Assembly: GCA_040751985.1 (NCBI GenBank)
Contig: JBFMFU010000085.1
Span: 3,824-67,823, forward strand
DNA from: Desulfoferula sp040751985
Lineage (GTDB): Bacteria > Desulfobacterota > Desulfarculia > Desulfarculales > Desulfarculaceae
Reading direction: 5' to 3'
Length of the DNA stretch: 64,000 bases
A model generated the notes under the pieces. The model did not search any database. It saw nothing but the letters and a program-made list of their open reading frames with translations, and was not told the DNA's origin. How positions within the stretch are numbered: the stretch's first letter is position 1; each line of letters starts with the position of its first letter. Positions 35,031-43,406 of the stretch are shown here, piece by piece. The position numbers were made by a program, and so were the translations under genes.

Positions 35031-36221
35031 CTACCTTTCCAGAACCAAGCACACGGTCCAGGTGCACAGGGTGCCGCCGATGCTCTGCACCAATCCGCGG
35101 CGGGCCCCCTTCCTCTGGCGCTCGCCGGCCTCCCCCCGCAGTTGCAGGGCCACCTCGTAGGTCTGCATGATGCCGGTGGCGCCCACGGCGTGGCCGCAGC
35201 CGATCAGGCCGCCGCTCAGGTTCACCGGGAGCTGGCCGTCGGGCATCACGGTGCCGTCGTCGATGAGACTGCCGCCCTGTCCCTCCTCGCAGAAGAAGCA
35301 GTCTTCGTAGGCCATGATCTCGGTGCCGGTGAAGGCGTCGTGCAGCTCGGCCAGGTCCAGGTCCTGCAGGGGGTCCTTCACCCCGGCCATGTCGTAGGCC
35401 TTGCGGGCGGCCAGGCGGGAGGACTCGAAGGTGTAGATATTGGGCCGGTTGCCGGGCATCACGTAGTCCACCGAGGCGCCCAGGCCGCTGATCCACACTG
35501 GCTTGTCCGTCATCCGCTCGGCCACCTCGCGCGAGGCCAGGATCACCGCCGAGGAGCCCTCGGTGTACAGGCAGTTGTCGTAGAACTTGAACGGCTCCAC
35601 GATCATGCGCGAGTTCATCACTTCTGCCACGGTGAGGACCTTGGGCGACTGGGCGATGGGGTTCTTGGTGGCGTTGAAGTGGTTCTTCACCGAGACCTTG
35701 GCCATCTGCTCCTCGGTGGGGTTGCCGAACTTGTCGCGGTGGGCCACCACCGCCAGGGCGAAGCCGGAGGCCGCGGTGCGTCCGGCCGGGTTGTCGTAGG
35801 TCATGTCCGCGGTGTAGAGGATGGCCCGCAGCACCTCGGGGGTGGACATGCGCATCTCGTAGTTGTAGGTGTCGGCGCATTTCTCCACGCCCAGCACCAG
35901 GCACACGTCGTACAGGCCGCTGGCCACCTCGGCGTAGCCGATGCGCAGCGCCGCCCCGCCGGTGGCGCCGCCGGAGTTCACCCGTACCATGGGCTTGAGC
36001 CCCAGGCCCAGGTAGTCGTGCACGAAGGCGTCCGGCTGGTACTGGCGCTGGAAGAAGTCGTTGTAGATGCCGTAGACCGCGCAATCGATGCGGTCCTTTT
36101 TTATGCCTGCGTCCTCCAGGGCCATTTTGGCCGCGTCGAAGGCCAGCTCGTAATAGGTCTTGTCCACCCATCTGGACTTGAACTTGGTGGTGCCGATGCC
36201 CACAATGGCTACATCTCTCAT
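35031..36221 (-). CDS. Thiolase-fold protein lacking the nucleophilic Cys (lipid-transfer-protein/aldolase type)
   Basis: 396-residue SCP-x/thiolase-like protein. The normal nucleophile site reads VNSGGATGG with Gly85 where Cys is expected. The other landmarks are kept: His294 in AELHDAFTGTE and Cys342/His344 in GLIGCGHAVGATG. Thiolase-fold proteins without the Cys, paired with DUF35, include the steroid side-chain aldolases (Ltp2 type), which break a C-C bond by retro-aldol chemistry. This protein with its DUF35 partner could therefore be a CoA-ester aldolase rather than a thiolase (inference). It is coupled to the DUF35 gene and lies 119 bases after dctM. Confidence 0.85.
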   Translation of the reverse strand: MRDVAIVGIGTTKFKSRWVDKTYYELAFDAAKMALEDAGIKKDRIDCAVYGIYNDFFQRQYQPDAFVHDYLGLGLKPMVRVNSGGATGGAALRIGYAEVASGLYDVCLVLGVEKCADTYNYEMRMSTPEVLRAILYTADMTYDNPAGRTAASGFALAVVAHRDKFGNPTEEQMAKVSVKNHFNATKNPIAQSPKVLTVAEVMNSRMIVEPFKFYDNCLYTEGSSAVILASREVAERMTDKPVWISGLGASVDYVMPGNRPNIYTFESSRLAARKAYDMAGVKDPLQDLDLAELHDAFTGTEIMAYEDCFFCEEGQGGSLIDDGTVMPDGQLPVNLSGGLIGCGHAVGATGIMQTYEVALQLRGEAGERQRKGARRGLVQSIGGTLCTWTVCLVLER

Positions 36222-36340
36222 ACCGCCTCCGCTGATTTCCTAGTGCCTGATGAAAACGGCCGTGCCCGCGCTGCCCGCCCCGACGCTCCGCTGACGATCC
36301 AAGTTTCCGGTCTCTGCACCCGCTCCGTGTCCGCCAAGGG

Positions 36341-37645
36341 CTACTTCATGAGGGAGGGCAGGAAAAGCGCTATGTCCGGGAAAATCACGCACAGCAGCAG
36401 GCACAGGGCCTGCAGCCCCACAAAGGGGAAGATGGACTTATAGATGTCGTCCAGGGATATCTCCGACGGCGCCACCGCCTTCATGATGAACAGGTTGAAG
36501 CCGAAGGGCGGAGTCACGTAGGCCATCTCCATATTGATGGTGAATATGACGCCGAACCAGACCGGGTCGAAGCCCAGGGCTTTGACCAGCGGCACCAGAA
36601 TGGGCGTGGTGAGCATGATGATGCCGGCCGGGTCCAGAAACATGCCCAGGAAGAAAAGGCACAACTGGATGCCGAAGAAGATCCACCACTTTGACAAGCC
36701 GAAGCTCATCACGGCGTCCTGGAAGACCTTGGTGGCCCCGGCATAGGCCATCACGTGGGTGAAGGCCACCGCCCCGAAGATGATCCACATGACCATGGCG
36801 GTTATGCTCAGGGTGGACAGCAGGGCCTCTTTGAAATTCGGCCAGGTCAGCCGGCGGCGCACCGCCGCGCAGATCATGGCGCCCAGGGCGCCCACCGCCG
36901 CGGCCTCGGTGGGCGTGGCCACGCCGGTGTATATCACGCCCAGCACCGCCAGGATCAGCAACGAGGGCAGCAGGATGCCCTTCAGGGCCAAGAGTTTTTC
37001 CTTCAGTGTGAAGCGCTCCTGCACCGGCGGGCCCAGAGTGGGGTTGATGAGGCAGCGGATCAGGCTGTAGGCCACGAAGATGGCGGCCAGCAGGATGCCC
37101 GGCAGCAGGCCGCCCATGAACAGCTTGCCCACGGAGACCTCAGCCATGGTCCCGTAGATGACCATGATCACCGAGGGCGGGATCAGGATGCCCAGGGCTC
37201 CGCCCGCGGCCACACAGCCGGTGGCCAGCTTCTTGCTGTAGCCCCGGCTGAGCATGGAGGGCAGGGCGATCAGGCCCATAGTGACCGTGGCCACCGAACT
37301 GATGCCGGCCATGGCCGCGAAGATGGCGCAGATCACCACGGTGCCGGCGGCCAGGCCGCCGGGCACCCGGCCCATCCAGGTGTAGACCAGGTGGTAGAGA
37401 TCGTCGGCCAAATCCGAACAGCGCAGGATGTTGGCCATGAAGACGAACAGGGGCACCGCGATGAGAATGAAGTTGGTGCCCTCGTCAAAGGCAGTCTGGG
37501 CCAGGGAGAACAGCCCCTTGGGGCCCCAGACGTACATGACGCCCAGTACCGCGATGCCGCCCAGGGTGAAAGACACCGGCAGGCCCAGGGCCAGCACCAC
37601 CACCAGCAGAATGCTGATCAGGATTATGAAGGTAGTCGCGTCCAT
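36341..37645 (-). CDS. dctM: TRAP transporter large permease (DctM)
   Basis: 434-residue, roughly 12-helix membrane protein that carries the substrate with Na+ or H+. It begins with a hydrophobic N-terminus (DATTFIILISILLVVVLALG) and has the family's conserved loops such as GISSVATVTMGLIALPSM and the late LFFLGMFLDPAGIIMLTTPI. It ends close to the C-terminus of typical DctM. It follows dctQ by 9 bases and dctP further upstream, the standard PQM order. The thiolase-fold gene follows 119 bases later in the same direction. Confidence 0.94.
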   Translation of the reverse strand: MDATTFIILISILLVVVLALGLPVSFTLGGIAVLGVMYVWGPKGLFSLAQTAFDEGTNFILIAVPLFVFMANILRCSDLADDLYHLVYTWMGRVPGGLAAGTVVICAIFAAMAGISSVATVTMGLIALPSMLSRGYSKKLATGCVAAGGALGILIPPSVIMVIYGTMAEVSVGKLFMGGLLPGILLAAIFVAYSLIRCLINPTLGPPVQERFTLKEKLLALKGILLPSLLILAVLGVIYTGVATPTEAAAVGALGAMICAAVRRRLTWPNFKEALLSTLSITAMVMWIIFGAVAFTHVMAYAGATKVFQDAVMSFGLSKWWIFFGIQLCLFFLGMFLDPAGIIMLTTPILVPLVKALGFDPVWFGVIFTINMEMAYVTPPFGFNLFIMKAVAPSEISLDDIYKSIFPFVGLQALCLLLCVIFPDIALFLPSLMK

Positions 37646-37654
37646 GAGCGCCTC

Positions 37655-38227
37655 CTATCTGCCGGCCGGAGAGCCGGGATAGGAGTGCTCCGGCGCCGTG
37701 GACGTCTCCTCCTCGCCGTAGCGCAGCAGGAGTATGTTTTGCAGCATGCGGGCCAGTATCTGCATGAGCAGCAGCAGAGAGCCGATGGGGATCATCACCA
37801 GCCCCGGGAACAAAGGCAGCTCCAGGACGCTGTCGGACAGGCGATTGGTCAGGAAGGCCTCGATGGCCAGCTGCCCGCCGCGCCAGATGAGCACCGCGCA
37901 GAACAGTATTGCCAGCCACCAGGTGCACAGCTCCAGCACCGCCTGCCGCCGGCGGGACAAATGGCGGAACAGGAAGTCCACCCGCACATGCTGGTCCACC
38001 ACCAGGCAGTAGCCGCCCCCCAGCAGGCTGAGGGCGCAGAGCAGGTACTGGTTGACCTCCAGGGACCAGTCGGTGGGCGACTCGATTGCGTAGCGGCAGA
38101 AGACCTCGTAACAGATGGTGACCATCATGATGATCACGATGTAGGCGGTGACCTTGGCCACCCAGCGGTTGCACACCTCGCTGAAGCGGATGAACCCCCT
38201 CGCCAGGCCTTGCTCGGACCTTTTCAT
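37655..38227 (-). CDS. dctQ: TRAP transporter small permease (DctQ)
   Basis: 190-residue four-helix membrane protein: helices start near residues 24 (KVTAYIVIIMMVTICYEVF), 55, 95 and 135. The short Trp-containing SPTDWSLEVNQYLL segment is typical of DctQ. It connects DctP to DctM. It is 55 bases after dctP, with a perfect hairpin in between, and 9 bases before dctM. A short charged C-terminal tail (EEETSTAPEHSY) is cytoplasmic or periplasmic, unresolved. Confidence 0.92.
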   Translation of the reverse strand: MKRSEQGLARGFIRFSEVCNRWVAKVTAYIVIIMMVTICYEVFCRYAIESPTDWSLEVNQYLLCALSLLGGGYCLVVDQHVRVDFLFRHLSRRRQAVLELCTWWLAILFCAVLIWRGGQLAIEAFLTNRLSDSVLELPLFPGLVMIPIGSLLLLMQILARMLQNILLLRYGEEETSTAPEHSYPGSPAGR

Positions 38228-38244
38228 GCCGTCCCCTCGCCAAA

Positions 38245-38276
38245 GCCAAAGGCGGCCCCAGGGGGCCGCCTTTGGC
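38245..38276 (-). promoter_or_regulatory. Stem-loop between dctP and dctQ
   Basis: Perfect 14-bp stem (GCCAAAGGCGGCCC paired with its complement) with a 4-base loop, 6 bases after the dctP stop. No U-run follows on the transcript, so I read it as a processing or 3'-protecting element that keeps receptor mRNA above permease mRNA (inference). Confidence 0.7.
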
Positions 38277-38282
38277 GGGTCA

Positions 38283-39305
38283 TCACATCGCGCCCTTGGA
38301 CTTCAGGTACTTGGTGATCAGGTCCACCATCTTCTTGCTCAGCGGCGAGCTCTTGGCGACCTTGGCCCACAGGGGCTGGCACATCTGGCGCAGCTTCTTG
38401 ACGTCGGCGTCGGGCAGGGTGGTGATCATGAGGCCCTTGGCCTTGGCGGCGTCCAGGCCTTCCTGGTCCCAAGTCTTGCTGGCCTGGGCGGACTGCTGGA
38501 AGGTCTCCAGGGCGGCCTTCTCGATCAGTTTCTGCAGGTTGGCCGGCAGGGACTTCCAGAAGCCCGAGTTCAGGTAGATGCCGGTTATGGACGGGGTGTG
38601 CACGCCGGGCAGCACCACGCACTTGACCACCTCGTTCAGCTTGAGGGTGTTCAGGGTGTAGTAGGGGTAGGTGATGCCGTCCACGGTGCCCCGCTGCATG
38701 CTGATGTACAGATCAGAGGCGGGCAGGGTCACCGCCGCGGCGCCCATGGTCTTGACCACCAGGCCGTCCACGCCGGTGGCGCGCAGCTTCTTGCCCTTGA
38801 AATCGGCCAGGGTCTTGACCGGGAAAGAGGTCATGAAGCCCATGTCCGCGGTTATGATGGGGCTCAGGTAAAAGACCTTGTGCTTGGCGCTGGCCTCGCG
38901 CAGGAGCTTCAGGTAGCCGGCCTTGGTGTAGATGTCGAAGGCCTCCTGGGCGTCGCGCCAGCTGAAGGGCAGCCACTCGGTCTTGCCCTCGGGCATGATG
39001 CCGCCGTAGTAGATCAGGCAGCTGTACAGGCCCTCCATCATGCCCTTGCCCACGGCGTCGAAGCCCTCCTTGAGGGGCACCAACTGGCCGGGCCAGAAGA
39101 GCTTCACCTTTACCTGTCCCTTGGTGTACTGCTCGACCTTGGCGGCGAACTTAACGAGCATCTGGGGGCCGTGGCCGACCTCCGCGTAGACGCTCTGGAT
39201 CCTCAGCGTGTAATCCTTGGCCGCGGCCGGCCCGGCCCCGATCAACAGGCACAAGGCGGCGACGATGGCCAACAGGCCCAGTCTCAACCCCAGTTTCTTC
39301 CTCAT
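38283..39305 (-). CDS. dctP: TRAP transporter periplasmic substrate-binding protein (DctP)
   Basis: 340-residue receptor. Sec signal peptide at 1-29 (RKKLGLRLGLLAIVAALCLL, cleavage after GPAAA). Mature protein has typical DctP blocks: YTLRIQSVYAEVGHGP, QVKVKLFWPGQLVPLKEGFD, SFPVKTLADFKGKKLRATG and GTVDGITYPYYTLNTLKL. The Arg that binds a carboxylate in DctP proteins is expected in the KKLRATG-like region. ATG 39305 has GGGAGGGAG upstream; a longer frame to 39347 is rejected. It heads the long catabolic operon that ends at 27550, so its ligand is probably the acid that operon degrades. Confidence 0.94.
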   Translation of the reverse strand: MRKKLGLRLGLLAIVAALCLLIGAGPAAAKDYTLRIQSVYAEVGHGPQMLVKFAAKVEQYTKGQVKVKLFWPGQLVPLKEGFDAVGKGMMEGLYSCLIYYGGIMPEGKTEWLPFSWRDAQEAFDIYTKAGYLKLLREASAKHKVFYLSPIITADMGFMTSFPVKTLADFKGKKLRATGVDGLVVKTMGAAAVTLPASDLYISMQRGTVDGITYPYYTLNTLKLNEVVKCVVLPGVHTPSITGIYLNSGFWKSLPANLQKLIEKAALETFQQSAQASKTWDQEGLDAAKAKGLMITTLPDADVKKLRQMCQPLWAKVAKSSPLSKKMVDLITKYLKSKGAM

Positions 39306-39718
39306 GGCTCCCTCCCTTTGGCAGCAATTGAATCTGGCTATGGTCAACAGCGGTCAGCCTGGTTGATCGCCTCGGCCCGCGCCGGGGCGGCTCTGGTTTT
39401 AATCCAGTAACTGGGCTAATGAACAGGGCCAGTCGTTTTTCCCTCGGCTCCGCGCCATGGGCCGACAAAGGGAGCCGGGCCCAACAGACCCCCAGGGGCC
39501 TGTCTCCAGGCGGGCTGGGCCCCCCGGCATCCTCCTGGCGGAGGCGAATTTGTTAGGGAAGGAAATCATGCGCCGGCCATTTCCTGCACCTGGCCTTCCG
39601 CCTCGCCTGATGGCATGGGCGGGATATACGCTTAGGACTTGCGGCGCCCCAGATAGCTGCTGCAGGATGATCTTCTGGCGGGGCGTTTCGCTATATTTTT
39701 GCCCCCAAACAAAAAATG

Positions 39719-39738
39719 CGTAACTACAATTCGTTACG
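39719..39738. promoter_or_regulatory. Inverted repeat CGTAAC-N8-GTTACG
   Basis: Perfect 6-bp arms with an 8-bp spacer, just before the A+T-rich stretch. Symmetry suits a dimeric regulator. Whether it serves the dct operon or the sensor operon is unknown. Confidence 0.4.
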
Positions 39739-39804
39739 GAGCCGTTCTAACTGCATATATATTTTTAATCATATTTTTCATCATCTTTGAGGCCCCTGTC
39801 AAGC

Positions 39805-39849
39805 AAAAAAATAACGCCATGCGGCCACGTCCCTGCGCCGCGGCGCAGG
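39805..39849 (-). terminator. Candidate terminator of the metF/kinase operon
   Basis: GC-rich palindrome CCTGCGCCGCGGCGCAGG (39832-39849) on the 3' side of the REC-PAS kinase gene, followed about 20 bases later by a run of seven Us. The spacer makes it non-canonical. Confidence 0.4.
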
Positions 39850-39925
39850 AGAGAGCCGCCAGGCGTGAGGGCCGGCTTTAGGGCTTTGATGGCTTGATTT
39901 AGGCGCGCGGCTGGCGGCCGCGGCC

Positions 39926-41368
39926 TCAGACGGCCAGGGGCAGGATGACCCGGAAGAGGCTGCCCTGGCCGGGCTGGCTTTGCACCTCGATGCGCCCGTT
40001 GTGGCCCTCCACTACCCGCTTGACGATGGCCAGGCCCAGGCCGGTGCCCACGATGTGCCGGGTGTCGGCGTTCTTGATGCGGAAAAAGCGCCGGAAGATA
40101 TTTTCCAGGTCCGCGGCCTCCATGCCCAGGCCGTTGTCGGCCACCTCCAGCACCGCGCGGCCGTCGTCGCGGCGGGCGCGCACCTGGATGGCCCCGCCGG
40201 CCGGCGTGTACTTAACGGCATTGCTGATCAGGTTGACCATCACTTCCATTAGCTGCCCGGCCACGCCGGTCACCACCAGCGGCTCCGGCGGCAGCTCCAG
40301 GCTCAGCGACTGCTCCTTGTCCTGGGCCTGGCCGCTGAGCATGTCCACCGCCTCGCTGACCAGCGGACCCAGCTCCACCTCCCCGGGCTGGTCGCCGATG
40401 CCGGCCTCCAGCTTGGACAGGTCCAGCAGGTCCCGGCTCAGGTCCACGATGCCCTCCAGGCGGCTGCGGGCCCGAGCTACCACCTGGGCCTGGCCGGAGT
40501 TCAGCTCGCCGGCGAGACCGTCGGCCAGGTTTTGTAACTGCCCTAACACCGCGGCCAGGGGGCCGGCGATCTCGTGAGCCACGGTGGAGACGAACTCGCT
40601 CTTCAGCTCGTCCAGCTTGTGCCAGGCGGTCACGTCGTCGAACACGGCCAGGGCCCCCACCAGCCCGCCCTGACGGTTCAGGAAGGGAGCGCAGGTCACC
40701 TGCAAATACAGGGGCTCGCCCTTGTGCTGCAACACGCACTGGCAGGCCACGGAGGAGCGATCCTCCTGCTGGGCCAGCACCTGCTGCAGGGTCTGCACCA
40801 CCTCCGCGCAGCTCAGCACCTCGGCCAGGGGCAGGCCGTGGGGCGGCTGCTCGCCCCAGCCCACCATGCGGCGCAGGGCCGGATTCATCAGGGCCACGCT
40901 TACGTCCTGGTCCACCACCAGCACGCCGTTGGTCATGGTGTTGATCAGGGCCCGGGTGCGGCTTTTTTCCACCGCCATGTCCGCCACGGTGCGGGCCTGC
41001 TTGAGCACCCGCTGCACCATCAGGCGCAGCTCCTGGGGCTTGAAGGGCTTGGGCAAAAAGTCGTCCGCGCCCTGCTTCATGGCCTCCACGGCCTTTTCCA
41101 GGGTGGCGTAGCCGGTGATCACCACCACCATCAGGTCCGGCTGCAGCTTGCGCGCCTCGCGCAGAAAGGTCATGCCGTCCATCACCGGCATCATCAGGTC
41201 CACCAACACCAGGTCCGGCACCCGCTGCTGGATGCTCTCCAGGCCCTCTTGGCCGTTGGCCGCCTGGGCCACTTCGTAGCCGGCCGGGCCCAGCACCCGG
41301 CTCACCGCCTGACGAATGCGGGTTTCGTCGTCCACCACCAGGATGTATGGCGCGTTCGCCTGGCTCAT
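39926..41368 (-). CDS. Hybrid REC-PAS sensor histidine kinase
   Basis: 480-residue cytoplasmic kinase. A receiver domain at 8-125 has phospho-acceptor Asp57 in LVLVDLMMPVMDG. A PAS domain at about 137-250 begins with LINTMTNGVLVVD. HisKA has His265 in STVAHEIAGPLAA, and HATPase_c shows DNGLGMEAADLENIF and GTGLGLAIVK. There is no membrane segment, so its input is a soluble signal or phosphate from a partner. It overlaps the PAS kinase gene by 4 bases and so is translationally coupled. It is last of the metF/hdrA operon. The N-terminal REC means it may be phosphorylated by the upstream kinase. Confidence 0.9.
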   Translation of the reverse strand: MSQANAPYILVVDDETRIRQAVSRVLGPAGYEVAQAANGQEGLESIQQRVPDLVLVDLMMPVMDGMTFLREARKLQPDLMVVVITGYATLEKAVEAMKQGADDFLPKPFKPQELRLMVQRVLKQARTVADMAVEKSRTRALINTMTNGVLVVDQDVSVALMNPALRRMVGWGEQPPHGLPLAEVLSCAEVVQTLQQVLAQQEDRSSVACQCVLQHKGEPLYLQVTCAPFLNRQGGLVGALAVFDDVTAWHKLDELKSEFVSTVAHEIAGPLAAVLGQLQNLADGLAGELNSGQAQVVARARSRLEGIVDLSRDLLDLSKLEAGIGDQPGEVELGPLVSEAVDMLSGQAQDKEQSLSLELPPEPLVVTGVAGQLMEVMVNLISNAVKYTPAGGAIQVRARRDDGRAVLEVADNGLGMEAADLENIFRRFFRIKNADTRHIVGTGLGLAIVKRVVEGHNGRIEVQSQPGQGSLFRVILPLAV

Positions 41369-42918
41369 GCCTCTTCCTCCCCGGTCAGGGCCGGGTGCAT
41401 CTTTTCAGATAACTCCAGCAGACTCTTGGGGGCCTCGGCGGGCAGCCGCACCAGGAAGGTGGTGCCCTCGGGGCCGGTCTTGGCGATCTTGATGCTGCCG
41501 TCGTGGCGGGTCATCACCCCGTAGACCACGCTGAGCCCCAGGCCGGTGCCCTTGCCCGGTGGCTTGGTGGTGAAGAAGGGGTCGAAGACCCGCTCCACGT
41601 CCTTGGGGTCTATGCCCGGCCCGGTGTCGCTCACCTCGGCGCAGCGCATGTTGTCTTGGTCCCGGTAGGTGCGCACGGTCAGGGTGCCCCGACCCTCCAT
41701 GGCGTCCACCGCGTTGCTCAGCAGGTTGATGAACACCTGGCGCAGCAGGCGCGGGTCGCCCTGGATGGGCAGCTTCTCCTGGGCGTACTGGCGCACCACC
41801 TCCACGTTCAGGAACAGGCTGTCGTCGCGGATCAGCTCGAAGGCATCTTCCACCACCTGGCTCAGGTCCATCTCCTCCAGCTGCACGCTGCTCTGGCGGC
41901 TGTAGTCCAGCAGCCCGGTCACGATGTCCCGGCAGCGCTCGGCGTCCTCCACGATGCCGCGCAGGTCCTCCTGGGCCGGGTGGTCCGGGGGCAGGGACTC
42001 GCGCAGCAGCTCGGCGTAGACCGTGATGCCGGTGAGGGGGTTGTTCAGTTCGTGGGCCACGCCGGCGGCCATGCGCCCCAGGCGGGCCAGCTTGTCCGAC
42101 TGCACCACCTGCATGCGGGCCGTGTTGAGGTGGCGCTCCATCTTCATCCAGTCGCGCAGGTCGGTGACGATGCCCACGGTGCCGATGGGCTTGCCGTCGC
42201 GGTACACGTAGGAGGTGTTCACCCGCACCGGGATCTCCTCGCCGTTCTTGCGGCGGATGGTGCTGCGCACCCCCAGGGCCTGGCCGCCCTGCTCGTCCAA
42301 GGTGCGGCGGATGTAGGTCAACTCCTCGTGCCCGCTCAGCTCCCACAGGGTGCGGCCCACCAGCTCCTCGGGCTCGAAGTCCAGCATCCGCTTGGCGCTC
42401 TTGTTCACGAAGAGGATCCGGCCCTCCAGGTCGGCGGCCAACACCACCCCCACCAGGGAGTCCAGCAGGCGGCTGAGCAGCTCGTTGGTGGCGGTCAGGC
42501 TGGCCTCCAGGCGCTTGGCCTCGGACACGTCCCGAATGGACTCGATCACCCCCACCACCCGGCCGCTGGCGTCGGTGAAGGGCGCCAGATGCACCTCCTC
42601 CACCACCTGCTGCCCTTGCTCGTTGACGAACTCGTGCAGGTTGTACAGACCGCGCTGGCCGCGCAGGGCGGCCGGGAAGTTGCACTGCGCGGCCGGGCAG
42701 GGCTGGTCGGACTTGTGGAACACCTGGTAGCAGTTGCGCCCGATCACCCCGGCGGCGTCCAGACCGTAGCGTTGCACGAAGGAGCGGCTGGCCGCCCGCA
42801 CCTTCATGTCCGCGCCCAGCAGCACCGTGGGTATGGGCAGGTCCTGGAAGATGTCCTGGAAGCTGAACTCGTCCAGGCGCATCTGGGGCGCGGCCGCTGT
42901 GGGGTTAGAGCTATTCAT
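41365..42918 (-). CDS. PAS-PAS sensor histidine kinase
   Basis: 517-residue soluble kinase. Two PAS domains: about 20-135, containing the Cys-rich NCYQVFHKSDQPCPAAQC (Cys63, Cys74, Cys79), and 145-260 (SLVGVVLAADLEGRILFVN). HisKA has His289 in AAGVAHELNNPLTG, and HATPase_c shows DTGPGIDPKDVERVF and GKGTGLGLSVVYG. The three cysteines of PAS1 could bind a metal, Fe-S cluster or react to redox state (inference). It overlaps genes on both sides by 4 bases, so it belongs firmly to this operon with metF and hdrA. Confidence 0.9.
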   Translation of the reverse strand: MNSSNPTAAAPQMRLDEFSFQDIFQDLPIPTVLLGADMKVRAASRSFVQRYGLDAAGVIGRNCYQVFHKSDQPCPAAQCNFPAALRGQRGLYNLHEFVNEQGQQVVEEVHLAPFTDASGRVVGVIESIRDVSEAKRLEASLTATNELLSRLLDSLVGVVLAADLEGRILFVNKSAKRMLDFEPEELVGRTLWELSGHEELTYIRRTLDEQGGQALGVRSTIRRKNGEEIPVRVNTSYVYRDGKPIGTVGIVTDLRDWMKMERHLNTARMQVVQSDKLARLGRMAAGVAHELNNPLTGITVYAELLRESLPPDHPAQEDLRGIVEDAERCRDIVTGLLDYSRQSSVQLEEMDLSQVVEDAFELIRDDSLFLNVEVVRQYAQEKLPIQGDPRLLRQVFINLLSNAVDAMEGRGTLTVRTYRDQDNMRCAEVSDTGPGIDPKDVERVFDPFFTTKPPGKGTGLGLSVVYGVMTRHDGSIKIAKTGPEGTTFLVRLPAEAPKSLLELSEKMHPALTGEEEA

Positions 42919-43403
42919 ACTTCCTTGTCCGGGGCGCGGAAGCGCTTGGCCAGGCCCGCCAGGCCGGCCCGGGCGTCCTGGGGGGGCAGGGCCAGGAACA
43001 GCGAATGCACCACGCCGGCCAGGCCCAGAGGCTCCACGCCTGCCTCGGCCAGGCCGGCCAGGGCCTCGGAGGCCACCCCCCAGCGGTCGCCGAAGTGCGG
43101 CCCCTGCAGGTGCACCAGGCTGGCCTCCACTGGCGCCTGGGGCTGCAGGCCGGCTCCGGCCAGGGCCGTCGCCACCCGCACGGCCTCCGGGACGGGCAGG
43201 CAGGCCCGCAGGCTGAGCGTTTCTCCGGCCCAGGCCGCGCTGCAGAAGTGCAGGCCGGCCGGCGGCTGCAAGGCCCCCAGCGCCGCCAGCAGGTCCTCCA
43301 GTCTCTCCCGCGGGCAGCTCACCTCCAGCAGCCGGCAGCCCGCCTGGGCCTCCAGGCCGTAGGTGCGCAAGGGGCGCTCAAAGTAAACCGCCACCGTTTC
43401 CAT
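42915..43403 (-). CDS. Predicted ACT-like domain protein A
   Basis: 162-residue small protein without signal peptide or membrane segment. Its C-terminal half (about 95-155) reads like an ACT domain: VEASLVHLQGPHFGDRWGVA, then a helix (SEALAGLAEAGV), then a hydrophobic strand and AGLAGLAKRF. The N-terminal half (LEVSCPRERLEDLLAALGAL) may be a second, weaker copy. ACT domains bind small molecules, often amino acids. It is 3 bases after protein B and overlaps the kinase by 4 bases. Function unknown; the domain call is by eye and needs a profile search. Confidence 0.5.
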   Translation of the reverse strand: METVAVYFERPLRTYGLEAQAGCRLLEVSCPRERLEDLLAALGALQPPAGLHFCSAAWAGETLSLRACLPVPEAVRVATALAGAGLQPQAPVEASLVHLQGPHFGDRWGVASEALAGLAEAGVEPLGLAGVVHSLFLALPPQDARAGLAGLAKRFRAPDKEV

Positions 43404-43406
43404 GCC

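Larger units (their letters stand above)
39306..39925. promoter_or_regulatory. 620-base intergenic region between the sensor kinase operon and dctP
   Basis: No convincing gene; short frames here are GC artefacts. Bases 39700-39820 are A+T-rich and are the most likely promoter zone for the dctP-led operon, about 400 bases upstream of dctP. A perfect inverted repeat (39719-39738) and a hairpin that may end the kinase operon (39805-39849) lie within. Confidence 0.45.

Noticed and set aside
36755..38317. 520-codon forward frame over dctM and dctQ
   Set aside because: Antisense to two clear membrane-protein genes; Gln/Gly/His-rich with no known domain.
39457..39723. 88-codon forward frame in the dctP upstream region
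   Set aside because: No ribosome-binding site, no recognisable motif, and overlaps an A+T-rich regulatory-looking stretch.
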